Translations under genes and position numbers: made by a program
Notes under the pieces: model-generated
Told to the model about the DNA's origin: nothing
The model's input: the letters and a program-made list of their open reading frames with translations, nothing else
The model's database searches: none
Shown here: one piece after another, positions 1 to 8,643 of the stretch
How the letters are laid out: each line of letters begins with the position of its first letter
How positions within the stretch are numbered: the first letter of the stretch is position 1
NCBI GenBank assembly: GCA_035711845.1
Contig: DASTBU010000122.1
Span: 1-64,000, forward strand
Source: DASTBU01 sp035711845
Lineage (GTDB): Bacteria > Acidobacteriota > Vicinamibacteria > Vicinamibacterales > 2-12-FULL-66-21
DNA length: 64,000 nucleotides
Direction of reading: 5' to 3'

Positions 1-158
1 GGGGATTGGGGATTTCATTCGAGGATTGAGCGAAGTCCGCGCGCGTCTTCCCACAGCTGGCCGGCGTGGCCGACCAATCTTCAATCACCGAATCAAATCT
101 CCATTCGTCAATCCTCAATCCACAATCAATCCGCAATCCGCAATCAACGAATCTGCAA
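1..158. repeat. Heptamer arrays in inverted orientation
   Basis: Bases 1-30 hold GGGGATT-type units and bases 74-158 hold degenerate CAATCCG-type units (CAATCC, CAATCAA, CAATCCG), which are the reverse complement of the first array. The two arms flank a GC-rich core. The right arm runs into the 3' end of the V-ATPase B gene, whose last residues are therefore repeat-encoded. The look is that of the short tandemly repeated heptamers known from cyanobacteria, but the unit differs. The missing ATPase D gene, normally after B, would lie to the left of the window. Confidence 0.75.
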
Positions 159-1449
159 TGTGCAGCGTCTCACCAATCGTCCTCCGCTCTCCTTCCCGCT
201 GCGTGAGGAACTCGCGCTCGAACCGGTCACCGAAATCCAGGTACCGCTGCTCTTCCTCGGTCAGCTCGCGCCGTCCCACGATCGCCTCGAGCGCGCGTGC
301 GCGCTCCACCTTGGCGCATGCGCCGTAGAGCGTGCGGGCGATCGCGGCATGGTCCTCCCGCGTGCGGCCCGCGCCGATCCCGCCGCTCATCAGCCGCGAC
401 AGCGAGGGCAGCACCGCGATTGGCGGATACACGCCGCGCGCGTGCAGGCGACGATCCAGCACGATCTGACCTTCGGTCACATACCCCGTCAAATCCGGAA
501 TGGGATGCGTCATGTCCCCCGCCGGCATCGTCAGAATCGGCAGCTGCGTGATCGATCCGGGACTGCCCCGAATGCGACCCGCGCGTTCGAAGATCGAGGC
601 AAGGTCGCTGTACAGATAACCGGGATAGCCTTTCCGGCTCGGCACCTCGCCGCGCCCTGCGGCGACCTCGCGCAACGCTTCGCCGTAGTTCGTGATGTCG
701 CTCATGACCACGAGCACGTGCATACCGAGATCGAATGCGCAGTACTCTGCGATGGTGAGGGCCGTGCGCGGCGCCATCAGCCGCTCGGTCGCCGATTCGC
801 CGGCCAGGCTCAACACCATGATCGTCCGGCGTCTGGTGACCACCGCGTGGAACGCTGACTGGTACTCGGCGGCCACCTCGCGCGGCAGGCCGAGACCGAC
901 GAACACGACCACGAATCGCTCGACCCCCGGGGCGCGCGCCTGCTCGACGATCGCCCGGGCCATTCGATCGTGCGGCAGTCCGGCCTCGGTGAAAATCGGG
1001 AGCTTCTGCCCGAGCGTGATCGTGTTGAGCGCATCGATGGCCGAGAACCCCGTCTCCAGGAACTCGCGCGGATACTCGCGCCGCGCAGGGTTGATCGGCA
1101 TCCCCTCGACCGGCCGGTCCTCGACGGCAACCGGCGGCGGGAGGCCATCGCGGGGCCGACCGAGGGCATCGAGCACGCGGCCGGGCAGCTCGGGCCCGAC
1201 GCCCACGGTCGCGGGACGGCCGAGGAACCGGACCGCCGACGAATCCAGATCGAGCCCCCCGGTGGCGCCGAGGACCTCGACGATGGCGGTATCGCCGGTG
1301 ATGGCAACCACGCGCCCTTCGCGGCGATCGCCGTCGCCTCCCGTGACTTCCACCAGCTCGTAGAGCGCAGCCCTCGGAACGCCGCGAACCGACGCGAACG
1401 GACCGCGAAGCCGCTGCAGGCCGTGCACGGTCAGACCAGCGGCCGTCAT
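115..1449 (-). CDS. atpB: V/A-type ATP synthase subunit B
   Basis: This is the non-catalytic nucleotide-binding subunit of the V1/A1 headpiece, 444 residues against a usual length of about 460. It shows the family blocks EGMPINPARREYPREFLETG, ITLGQKLPIF and GYPGYLYSDLASIFERAGR, and it lacks a Walker A P-loop, as expected for B. It is the last ATPase gene visible, and its start overlaps the end of the A gene by four bases. The extreme C-terminus (IADSLIADCGLIVD) is encoded by a heptamer array, so the natural stop may have been replaced by repeat sequence. Confidence 0.95.
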   Translation of the reverse strand: MTAAGLTVHGLQRLRGPFASVRGVPRAALYELVEVTGGDGDRREGRVVAITGDTAIVEVLGATGGLDLDSSAVRFLGRPATVGVGPELPGRVLDALGRPRDGLPPPVAVEDRPVEGMPINPARREYPREFLETGFSAIDALNTITLGQKLPIFTEAGLPHDRMARAIVEQARAPGVERFVVVFVGLGLPREVAAEYQSAFHAVVTRRRTIMVLSLAGESATERLMAPRTALTIAEYCAFDLGMHVLVVMSDITNYGEALREVAAGRGEVPSRKGYPGYLYSDLASIFERAGRIRGSPGSITQLPILTMPAGDMTHPIPDLTGYVTEGQIVLDRRLHARGVYPPIAVLPSLSRLMSGGIGAGRTREDHAAIARTLYGACAKVERARALEAIVGRRELTEEEQRYLDFGDRFEREFLTQREGERRTIGETLHIADSLIADCGLIVD

Positions 1450-3233
1450 GACACGGCTCCCGCCGTGGCGACGAGAGCGTCACACTCCCGTTCGAAGGCC
1501 GAGCAGAGACGCTCGACATCAGCGGAGTCCGCTGCGCCGATCGTCTGGCGCGCGCGTCTGATGTCGACCACAGCAGCCAGCCTGAGGACGTCGCCGGCCG
1601 AGGCGCCCGCGTCGGCTGCGGCGAGCGCCTTCCGTGCCACGCGATCCAGCAGCTCGAGCAGCGCGAGTTGCAGCCGGGGCGAGCTCCAGTCGTCGCCCGA
1701 CCCGGCGTACTGGCGAAGGAAGGCCTCCTCGAAGATGCCCGCGAAGGCGAGCACGATCTGCTGCCGCTCGGGCAGGCTCGACGAGCCGATCAGCCGGGCC
1801 GTCGTTTCCAGGCGGTCGGCTTCCTCGAGGAGCGAGATCATTCCAGCCCGGGCGCGCGCCCAGTCCCCGCCGGTCTCGCGACGCCACCAGGCCGACAGCT
1901 GATCTGCGCTCCCGGTGTGCGACGCCGGGATGCTGACCGCGGGAAAATGCCGGGCGTTGGCGAGCGCCCGATCGAGCGACCAGACGGCGCGCGCAAGCCG
2001 CTCGCTGTGCCGCGTGACGGGCTCGGTCAGATCGCCGCCTGCCGGAGAGATGGCACCGATGATCGTCAGCGACCCTTCGCGTTCCGACAGGGCGACGACC
2101 CGTCCGGCGCGCTCGTAGAAGGCCGCGAGTCGGCTCGCCAGATACGGCGGATATCCCTCCTCTGCCGGCATCTCTTCGAGCCGCCCGGAGATCTCCCGGA
2201 GCGCCTCCGCCCATCGCGACGTGCTGTCGGCCAGCAGGAGGACTCGATAGCCCATGTCGCGATAGAACTCCGCTATCGTCGCGCCGACATGGATGGACGC
2301 CTCGCGCGCGGCCACGGGCATGTCGGAGGTGTTCGCGATCAGCACGGTGCGCTCCGACAAGGGACGGCCCGAGCGAGGATCGACGAGCGACGGGAGCTCC
2401 GACAGGACCTCGGCCATCTCGTTGCCGCGCTCGCCACACCCGACGAAGACGATCACGTCGGCGTCGGCCCACTTGCAGAGCTGATGCTGGAGGACCGTCT
2501 TGCCCGTGCCGAAGCCGCCGGGCATGGCCACCGTGCCGCCCGCAGGAATCGGAAAGAAAGTATCGAGCACACGCTGACCGGTGATGAGCGGCACATCGAG
2601 CGGCAGCCGGCGTGCAAACGGACGGGGCTGGCGGATGGGCCAGTCGTGCGCGACGCCAAACGACACGTCCCGTCCTTCGGTGGTCAGCACGCTGACGATC
2701 GGATCGTCGATGCGGTAGCTGCCGGCGGGCGCGATGGACCTCACCCGACCGGACGTACCCCGTGGCGCGAGCACGCGATGCTCGATTGCCGGCGTCTCGG
2801 CAATGGACCCGAGGATCGTCCCGTCGGCGATCTCGGCCCCCTCCTGAACCGATGGTGTGAACGTCCACCTGCGCGTCACGTCCAGGGCATCAATCCGCTG
2901 GCCGCGCCGCATGAAGTCTCCGTCCCTCGCGGCCAGTGCATCCAGCGGACGCTGCAAACCGTCGAAGACCGAGCCGAGCAGACCTGGGCCCAGCCGCACG
3001 CGGAGCGGATGGCCGGACGCAACCACGACGCTCTCCGACTGAAGGCCCGCGGTGGACTCGTACACCTGCAGGGTCGCCGTGTCCCCGTCGAGGCCGATGA
3101 CTTCACCGTAGAGCCGATCGTCGCCGACCCACACGAGCTCCGCGATGGCCATCCTGTGCTCGAGGCGCACGCGCACCACCGGACCGAGTACGTCCACGAC
3201 CACCCCCGCGCGCCTGTCCGGGGCGTCGCTCAT
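1446..3233 (-). CDS. atpA: V/A-type ATP synthase subunit A (catalytic)
   Basis: Catalytic subunit of the cytoplasmic V1/A1 head, 595 residues, normal for the family. A P-loop GGFGTGKT lies near residue 235, followed by the catalytic-region motif VGCGERGNEMAEVL and by SRWAEALREISGRLEEMP and YPPYLASRLAAFYERAGR. The family's bulge domain lies at about residues 115-185. It hydrolyses or makes ATP and drives the central stalk. The start overlaps the stop of the E gene by four bases, so translation is probably coupled through the operon. Confidence 0.97.
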   Translation of the reverse strand: MSDAPDRRAGVVVDVLGPVVRVRLEHRMAIAELVWVGDDRLYGEVIGLDGDTATLQVYESTAGLQSESVVVASGHPLRVRLGPGLLGSVFDGLQRPLDALAARDGDFMRRGQRIDALDVTRRWTFTPSVQEGAEIADGTILGSIAETPAIEHRVLAPRGTSGRVRSIAPAGSYRIDDPIVSVLTTEGRDVSFGVAHDWPIRQPRPFARRLPLDVPLITGQRVLDTFFPIPAGGTVAMPGGFGTGKTVLQHQLCKWADADVIVFVGCGERGNEMAEVLSELPSLVDPRSGRPLSERTVLIANTSDMPVAAREASIHVGATIAEFYRDMGYRVLLLADSTSRWAEALREISGRLEEMPAEEGYPPYLASRLAAFYERAGRVVALSEREGSLTIIGAISPAGGDLTEPVTRHSERLARAVWSLDRALANARHFPAVSIPASHTGSADQLSAWWRRETGGDWARARAGMISLLEEADRLETTARLIGSSSLPERQQIVLAFAGIFEEAFLRQYAGSGDDWSSPRLQLALLELLDRVARKALAAADAGASAGDVLRLAAVVDIRRARQTIGAADSADVERLCSAFERECDALVATAGAVS

Positions 3234-3892
3234 GCTCGCGCCTCGGCGGAATCAGCCGCACATGCTGTCGGTGTCCGCTCGTCGATGTGGGTAATGGCCC
3301 CCGAGTACCGACGGGCGAGCGCGGCGCGCCACTCGACCTCGGTCCGCCGCTCCCGCGCCTCGAGCGTGTTGTCGTACGCCATGGGCCGATCCGCAAGGCG
3401 TACGACGCAGCCGGCCGTGAGTGGACCTGCCTCCAGGGACAGTTGACGTCCAATCCTCGTGGACATCTGGACGCACCACGGTTCGTCGAGATGCCGCGCC
3501 GCACCTTCGGGCACGACGAGGACGCAGGCGCCAGAGGGAAGCCGTGCGGCCGCCTCATCGACCAGTGCAGCGGTCAATCGCTTGACCGCAGCCGGATCCG
3601 AGAGGTCGGCGAACACCTGTCGTCCCACCGCCACCACCTTGTTCATCCATCGCTCGCGATCCTCCAGATCCTGAAGTCCCGTATTCCATTCCTCCCGCGA
3701 ATCCTCGTCGCGCGCTCGAGCCCGAGCGGCAACGACGCGTGGGTCGCTTTCCGGGTCCGGTCCAGCAGTCGGACGCGTCCTGCCGAGGGCGGCCATTTCC
3801 ACTGCCGCCTCGCGTTCCATGCGGTCGACCTCGGCATTCGCTTCCTCGCGAATCGCTGCGACGACCGCTGCCACGCTGCCCAGTGTCTTCAT
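3230..3892 (-). CDS. atpE: V/A-type ATP synthase subunit E
   Basis: Peripheral-stalk subunit of 220 residues. The N-terminal half is charged and helical (AIREEANAEVDRMEREAAVEM), as expected for the long coiled coil that pairs with subunit G/H. The C-terminal half is the globular head-binding domain. Sequence conservation in this family is low, so the call rests mainly on position between F and A, length and helical N-terminus. Four-base overlaps join it to both neighbours. Confidence 0.85.
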   Translation of the reverse strand: MKTLGSVAAVVAAIREEANAEVDRMEREAAVEMAALGRTRPTAGPDPESDPRVVAARARARDEDSREEWNTGLQDLEDRERWMNKVVAVGRQVFADLSDPAAVKRLTAALVDEAAARLPSGACVLVVPEGAARHLDEPWCVQMSTRIGRQLSLEAGPLTAGCVVRLADRPMAYDNTLEARERRTEVEWRAALARRYSGAITHIDERTPTACAADSAEARA

Positions 3893-4173
3893 CGCTCCGC
3901 CTCCGGGGGCGGCCGACCCGTTGAACCGGTCTTTTCATCGCCCGGCAGGACGATGAGGAGTGGCGCGCCAGCGGCGAGCCTCCATTTCTGGACGGCATCG
4001 GGCGCGAGGATTGCCGCCTCCTCCGAGATGAGCACCAGCGCCACGTTGGGGTCGTGGCACTCACTGTCCAGCGCTGCCACCACGCTCGCCTCGCTGGTGC
4101 ACGCGACACCGGGCGAGCCCGCCAGCGCGAACCCGATGACGTCCTCCGCCGTGCCGATCACGCTCAGGCGCAT
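3889..4173 (-). CDS. atpF: V/A-type ATP synthase subunit F
   Basis: A 94-residue protein with the Rossmann-like F-subunit fold: it starts MRLSVIGTAEDVIGFALAG and has a central VALVLISEEAA strand. F sits on the central stalk and regulates coupling. It lies three bases after the K (proteolipid) stop and overlaps the start of E by four bases. The C-terminal tail (TGSTGRPPPEAER) is poorly conserved and probably flexible. Confidence 0.88.
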   Translation of the reverse strand: MRLSVIGTAEDVIGFALAGSPGVACTSEASVVAALDSECHDPNVALVLISEEAAILAPDAVQKWRLAAGAPLLIVLPGDEKTGSTGRPPPEAER

Positions 4174-4176
4174 GGT

Positions 4177-4524
4177 CTATCCGATGTAGCCCAGGATCAT
4201 CACAGCGACGATAATCCCGTAAATGGCGATGCCTTCAGCCAATCCCACGAAGATGAGCGCTCGGCCGGCAGTCTCGGGCTTCTCGGCGACTGCGCCCATG
4301 GCGGCACCACCCACGACGGCCACGGCGTAGGCCGCTCCCAGCGCGGCGAGGCCCGTGACCAGGGCGGCCGACAGGAATGCCCACTTCATCACCTCGGCCG
4401 AAGTGGCGGGCGCCGCTGCTTCGAATCCCGCCTGCGCGAATACAGGCCAGGCGAGCAGGGTCAGCACGACGGGGGCGAGCAGCAGCGCCGTGACGAGCGC
4501 CGCCGATCGTCGTGGGATTGTCAC
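4177..4524 (-). CDS. atpK: V/A-type ATP synthase subunit K (c-ring proteolipid)
   Basis: Rotor-ring proteolipid of 115 residues. I chose the GTG at 4524 because a perfect AGGAGG lies six bases upstream and the GTG overlaps the stop of subunit I (GTGA). An N-terminal hydrophobic segment ending near AQAGFEA may be a signal peptide or extra helix. One helical hairpin follows, with the ion-binding glutamate at residue 97 (VGLAEGIAIYG). It is a single-hairpin form, not the doubled NtpK form. The residues around Glu97 look more like proton-type than sodium-type c subunits, but this is inference. Confidence 0.9.
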   Translation of the reverse strand: MTIPRRSAALVTALLLAPVVLTLLAWPVFAQAGFEAAAPATSAEVMKWAFLSAALVTGLAALGAAYAVAVVGGAAMGAVAEKPETAGRALIFVGLAEGIAIYGIIVAVMILGYIG

Positions 4525-6503
4525 GGAACGCCTCCTTTTCCATTCGACCGGAGCATCAGCGGGCGGTAGAGCTCTCCCCCGCCGCGGAAGAACTTGCCGA
4601 AGAATTCGTAGTACTCGAGGCGCAGCACCTGGACGGATACCGTGAGCCCCTCGAGCAGCACGAGAACGATGTTGCCGGCGATCAGCGCGGCAATCGACAG
4701 CGGCCGCCCGAACGTCATGTCCGCCAGCGTGTCGCTGACCGCGAACATCGCGATGAAGACACCCGCATGGACCGCGGCGAACGCGGCAATCCGCACGAAG
4801 GAAATGGTGTTCGCGAAGTAGGAGAACAGCGTGTCCACGAGCTCGACGGATCCCTCCAGCGCGCCGAGCCAGCGTGGCGTGCTGTCGGCGGTGCGTGTGC
4901 GGCGCGCGGGCTCGAGATGCGCAACGACCGGCGCGCGCATGGCCACGAGTGCCGCCGCTGAGAGCACCAGGGTCCAGAGCAGCCAGGCCGGCACGGTCAG
5001 CGCGCGCGGCATGACGGCCCGGGCCACGAGCGCGAGGGACGTCCAGTACAGGAATGCGCCGAAGAGGCCTCGCAGCCCGAAGAGCGCCGCGGCGCGTTCG
5101 CCGGCGCGCCAGCTGTTGACCACGTTCAGCGCAAGCCCGATGCTGACCAGCACCACACCAAACGCAACGGCGATTCGCATGAACGACGGCAAGTCGTGGA
5201 GCGGCGACAGCCAGACCACCGGCAGCAGGCCTTCGACGCCGAAGACGCTGCCGTAGAGCACGCCGAACAGCATCGACGCCGTACCCGCCTCCGCCAGGAG
5301 GATGCCGTAGTCGAGGAAGCGGGGCACGAAGCGGAACAGGCAGTAGCCGGCGAAAGCGAGCGTTGCGCCGTGGCCCACGTCGCCGAACATCAGCCCGAAC
5401 ATCAGGAGAAAGCTCACGGCGAAGAACGCCGTCGGCTGGACCTCCTGGTACTGCGGCGTGCCGTACAGCTCGATGAGCGGCTGGAACGGCCGCAGAAGCA
5501 GCGGGTTGCGGTGGAAGATCGGGATTCGCAGCGCCGCGCGCGCCGTCTCGGGCATGTCGCGCGCCTGCTCCGCATCGACCACGGCCGCCGGCGAGACCGC
5601 AGCCACGGCAGCGCGGATCGCCCCGACCGCGTGCTCGGGAATCCATCCCGAGATCACGACGAACCGTCCGGTCGCACCGAAGCGGATGTTCGCCTGCACG
5701 AGCAGAACGCACGCCTCGGCGTGCGCCAGCAACTCCATGACGGCCTTGCCCTGATCGATCCTGAGCCGCGCGAGCGCGTCGCCAGCCGCCTCCTCCTCGC
5801 CGCGCGCCCCGCGCAGCGCCGCTTCAGCCGCTTCAACCGATGCGCTCTGGACGAGCGCATCCGGCCCGATCGTCTCGAGCTGCACGAGCCGCAGCGCGCT
5901 GTCGAGACGGTCGGCCGCGCTCGCGGGAACGGCGACGACGGCGAGCGTTCCACCCGCGCCGGCCTCGACTGGAATCAGCGCACACGACATCGGCATCAGC
6001 AGAGCCGTCAAGGCCTCGAGCGCCTGTTGCGAGCCGCTGACGAGGCGCAGGGCGACGAATCGCGCGGAGAGGAGCCGGCGAACGTCGAGCCCGGCCCGAT
6101 CGAGGCGCCGGGCGTGTTCGAGCGTACGGCTGGCGACCGCCGCCCGCGCAACCGCCACGGATCGCCGCTCCCAGGCACGCTCGACCGAAGCCTCGACAGG
6201 CTCACAGGCTGCCTCGAGCGCGCGCAGCTCGAAACCGAAATCCGTCACCAGCGGCTCGTCGATGCGGCCGGCGATTGGCGGAGCGCCGACCTCGAGACGA
6301 TCGGCGATGCGGCGGATCCTGTTGCGAAGGGCGAGGTGCTCCGCCAGTTGCTGCTCCGTCCCGCTCGGCATCACGTCGCTCCGGCCGTGCGCGATGTCGA
6401 TGAGGTGCAGCAGCCCGAGGCGCGCGATCGCGTGGGTCGCCGCCGCCCCCTCCCGCTGCGGCACCTGAATGCGGACCCGAACCATGGGAACCGGTGCGAG
6501 CAT
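4521..6503 (-). CDS. atpI: V/A-type ATP synthase subunit I (membrane stator)
   Basis: The a-subunit equivalent, 660 residues: an N-terminal soluble arm of about 330 residues and a C-terminal membrane domain. The family blocks PIFHRNPLLLRPFQPLIELYG, FAVSFLLMFGLMFGDVGHG and ISFVRIAAFAAVHAGVF are visible. It forms the ion half-channels against the K ring. I chose the ATG at 6503 (MLAPVPMVRVR), with a GAGGAG upstream; an in-frame upstream start would lie in repeat sequence. It follows subunit C by two bases. Confidence 0.95.
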   Translation of the reverse strand: MLAPVPMVRVRIQVPQREGAAATHAIARLGLLHLIDIAHGRSDVMPSGTEQQLAEHLALRNRIRRIADRLEVGAPPIAGRIDEPLVTDFGFELRALEAACEPVEASVERAWERRSVAVARAAVASRTLEHARRLDRAGLDVRRLLSARFVALRLVSGSQQALEALTALLMPMSCALIPVEAGAGGTLAVVAVPASAADRLDSALRLVQLETIGPDALVQSASVEAAEAALRGARGEEEAAGDALARLRIDQGKAVMELLAHAEACVLLVQANIRFGATGRFVVISGWIPEHAVGAIRAAVAAVSPAAVVDAEQARDMPETARAALRIPIFHRNPLLLRPFQPLIELYGTPQYQEVQPTAFFAVSFLLMFGLMFGDVGHGATLAFAGYCLFRFVPRFLDYGILLAEAGTASMLFGVLYGSVFGVEGLLPVVWLSPLHDLPSFMRIAVAFGVVLVSIGLALNVVNSWRAGERAAALFGLRGLFGAFLYWTSLALVARAVMPRALTVPAWLLWTLVLSAAALVAMRAPVVAHLEPARRTRTADSTPRWLGALEGSVELVDTLFSYFANTISFVRIAAFAAVHAGVFIAMFAVSDTLADMTFGRPLSIAALIAGNIVLVLLEGLTVSVQVLRLEYYEFFGKFFRGGGELYRPLMLRSNGKGGVP

Positions 6504-6505
6504 GG

Positions 6506-7501
6506 TCAGGCTCTCCTCACCTCGAATGCTGAATGCTGAGTGCTGAGCGCTGATTTTGGGGAGCATCTATCATTCATGGACTCAGCATTCAGCACTCCAC
6601 ACTCAGCATTCGCCAGGCTCGCCCACGCCCGCATCTGATCCTCGCGAAGGATCAGCGCCGCGATGCTGGGGGCGATCTGAAAGGGCCAGGCCATCAGCAG
6701 GCGCCGGCACTCGGCTGTCCGCACGCGATCCAGGGCGGCCATCAGATCGTCCCAGTCCTTCACCTCGCCATACCGGTGCACCAGCGACGCCGGCAGGACC
6801 GAGACCAACGCTCCGCGCGAGGGCTGCCACACAGCAAGGGCGACGAGCGCCTCCCGCCGGTGCTCCCGTCTCAGCCTCGTCGTCAAACCCACCGCGAACG
6901 AGGGCTCGAGGCGATAGCCGTCGCGGGCCCGGCGCAGGATGTCGAGATCCCGCTCGCGCAGCAGCGCGAACAGCAGGTCGCGGGCGGGCGCTTCGCGGTC
7001 GGGAAGCCCGACCGCCGCGTCGTGCAGGTTGGACAGCACCCATGCATCCATCGCCAACTCGGCGGCGACGAGATCGCTGCCGTGGCTGCGCCAGGTTTCG
7101 GCCGCGAGATGGCCGTACGCGGTCGTCTTCAGCAGCTCCACCAGACCGGCGGGCGAACTCGCCCGCATCGGCTTCAAGCTGTCGAGCGGAGCGAGCGGTC
7201 GCCAGCAGCGCGATGGCAGGGCACGGCCGCGCACGGCGGAGCGCCATAGCAGCTTGAGGTTCTCGATCTCGTGCCGCCGAAACATCGCGAGCAGGACGGC
7301 CCTGGCTGGCGCACAGGCATGCAGCAGCGTCACATACCATCGCACGAGCGGCGGATAGAGATCCTCGAGCGCGTCGGTGGGAGCTGGAACGGACAAGGCT
7401 GGCGCGGCCCTGAGCCTCGAGATCTGAATTGGTTCCCACAAATCGTTCTTCAACGCGCGCATGCGCGCGTTCGCGTACGAAAAGCGAACAGGCGCGTTCA
7501 C
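6506..7501 (-). CDS. atpC: V/A-type ATP synthase subunit C
   Basis: Central-stalk adaptor between the rotor ring and subunits D/F, 331 residues with GTG start MNAPVRFSYANARMRALK. Blocks resembling the family include RWYVTLLHACAPARAVLLAMFRRHEIENLKLLWR. Its start overlaps the G/H stop by four bases. The last 30 or so residues (after about LANAECGV) are encoded by an inverted pair of heptamer arrays and are unlikely to be ancestral. The original C-terminus may have ended near the preceding RAWASL. Confidence 0.88.
   Translation of the reverse strand: MNAPVRFSYANARMRALKNDLWEPIQISRLRAAPALSVPAPTDALEDLYPPLVRWYVTLLHACAPARAVLLAMFRRHEIENLKLLWRSAVRGRALPSRCWRPLAPLDSLKPMRASSPAGLVELLKTTAYGHLAAETWRSHGSDLVAAELAMDAWVLSNLHDAAVGLPDREAPARDLLFALLRERDLDILRRARDGYRLEPSFAVGLTTRLRREHRREALVALAVWQPSRGALVSVLPASLVHRYGEVKDWDDLMAALDRVRTAECRRLLMAWPFQIAPSIAALILREDQMRAWASLANAECGVLNAESMNDRCSPKSALSTQHSAFEVRRA
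6523..6612. repeat. Inverted heptamer arms inside the 3' end of atpC
   Basis: The left arm (6523-6553) is a run of GCTGAAT/GCTGAGT/GCTGAGC units. The right arm (6580-6612) is the reverse complement (CTCAGCATTCAGCACTC...). They are separated by about 26 bases containing TTTTGGGGAGC. The whole structure could fold into a long imperfect hairpin in the mRNA. It lies within the coding frame of subunit C, just before subunit I. Confidence 0.85.
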
Positions 7502-7830
7502 GGCTCGCGCTCCGATCCGCTGGGGTTGCGGAGGATGCTCAAGTAGGAGTCGACGGCGGGGGCGACCGCCTGCTCGAGTGCGTCAGCACGCGCCCGGCGC
7601 ACCCGGTTCCTGGCGTCCGCCCGCTCCGCCGCCAGACGCCGCGTATCGTCTTCAATCGCGCGCACGAGCCGTTCGACGTCCTCCGCCCTCTGCTGCTGCA
7701 AGCGAACCTGTTCCCGGTCGCGCTCCTGTTGCGCCGATCTCAGGCGCTCCTGCACCCGCCGTCCGGCATCGGCGACAAGTTGCGTTGCCTCGTCATCGGC
7801 GGCGAGCAGGGCAGCCAGATCTGGATGCAT
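7498..7830 (-). CDS. V/A-type ATP synthase subunit G/H (peripheral stalk)
   Basis: A 110-residue, highly charged, almost wholly helical protein (RVQERLRSAQQERDREQVRLQQQRAED...). It is expected to form a coiled coil with subunit E in the peripheral stalk. It is the first gene of the ATPase operon, and its stop overlaps the GTG of subunit C. Identification rests on position, length and coiled-coil composition; the family is weakly conserved. Confidence 0.8.
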   Translation of the reverse strand: MHPDLAALLAADDEATQLVADAGRRVQERLRSAQQERDREQVRLQQQRAEDVERLVRAIEDDTRRLAAERADARNRVRRARADALEQAVAPAVDSYLSILRNPSGSEREP

Positions 7831-7835
7831 GGAAT

Positions 7836-7862
7836 CAGCTCTCAGCTGTCAACTCTCAGCTT
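7836..7862. repeat. Short heptamer array upstream of ATPase operon
   Basis: Units CAGCTCT, CAGCTGT, CAACTCT, CAGCTT repeat at seven-base spacing immediately before the first ATPase gene. The remainder of the 7831-8060 spacer should contain the operon promoter, but I see no clear -35/-10 pair. Confidence 0.55.
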
Positions 7863-8060
7863 CGGCAAGGCAGGTGCCATCGAAATGACGGCGATCGCCG
7901 CCGGAACCGCCCTTAATTCGCGGGGATTGCGCGGCGGCCCGGGCGGGAGGGATTGATTCGACGGAATTCCGGCAGTCGCACGCCGAGAGGTCGGCGTGAC
8001 GGAACGTGCCCGCCGCGGCTTCGGCGGAGGCGGACCTTGGGAGATGGAGGCGATCCGAAG

Positions 8061-8615
8061 CTACGTCGTGCGTCCGGGAGCCGGCAGTCGCGCGGAAGAA
8101 TCAGGTCCGACACGATCGGGTGCCTGCCGCTCCGGCGCCAGGCGCGGTTCGGCGCCCAGCCAGTACAGGCCGTTCGCCATGATGCAGAACCCTGTCCCCG
8201 CGAACCACACCATTGCGACCCCGACAAAGCCGGTGAATGCGAGCCACCATGGGCTGTGCAGCAGGGACAACACCGAGGCCACCGAGATGTTGATGCCCAC
8301 GGCCATGTAGATGCGCCGCTCCAGATACCAGCGGTCGGTCTGCATGAAATAGAAGTCCGAGCCAGCCGGCGCCCGCGCCGCGAGCATCGGCTCGAAGCCG
8401 AACCGGTAGAGCACGTTTCCAATCAGGCAGAAGCCCGTCAGAGAAACGATGATGGAGGTGATGCCTGTCGCGATGACGACCAGGACCCACAGCGGCTGAA
8501 CCAGCGCGGCGAGAGCCGTGCTGGCGAGTAGGACGATGCCGGCAATCAACCAGACCGTCCGCTCGATATACCAGTGATCTGTCGGAACGATGTAGATACC
8601 GGATCGCAGTGCCAT
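8061..8615 (-). CDS. Membrane protein with tandem DUF2892-like repeats
   Basis: A 184-residue protein made of two similar halves. Each half starts with a short TDxWYxER block (TDHWYIERTVW; TDRWYLERRIY), continues with two hydrophobic segments, and ends in a GFCxxxNxLYxxGxEP motif (GFCLIGNVLYRFGFEP; GFCIMANGLYWLGAEP). The halves resemble the DUF2892 inner-membrane domain, so this looks like an internal duplication with four membrane segments. Function is unknown. It is read in the same direction as the ATPase operon but separated from it by about 230 bases. Confidence 0.8.
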   Translation of the reverse strand: MALRSGIYIVPTDHWYIERTVWLIAGIVLLASTALAALVQPLWVLVVIATGITSIIVSLTGFCLIGNVLYRFGFEPMLAARAPAGSDFYFMQTDRWYLERRIYMAVGINISVASVLSLLHSPWWLAFTGFVGVAMVWFAGTGFCIMANGLYWLGAEPRLAPERQAPDRVGPDSSARLPAPGRTT

Positions 8616-8643
8616 GGCGAGGGATTATAGCGCTGACGCTCGT

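Noticed and set aside
227..1519. A 430-residue minus-strand frame inside the V-ATPase A/B genes
   Set aside because: Arg/Ala/Gly-rich composition typical of out-of-frame reading in GC-rich DNA; it is fully covered by well-supported ATPase genes.
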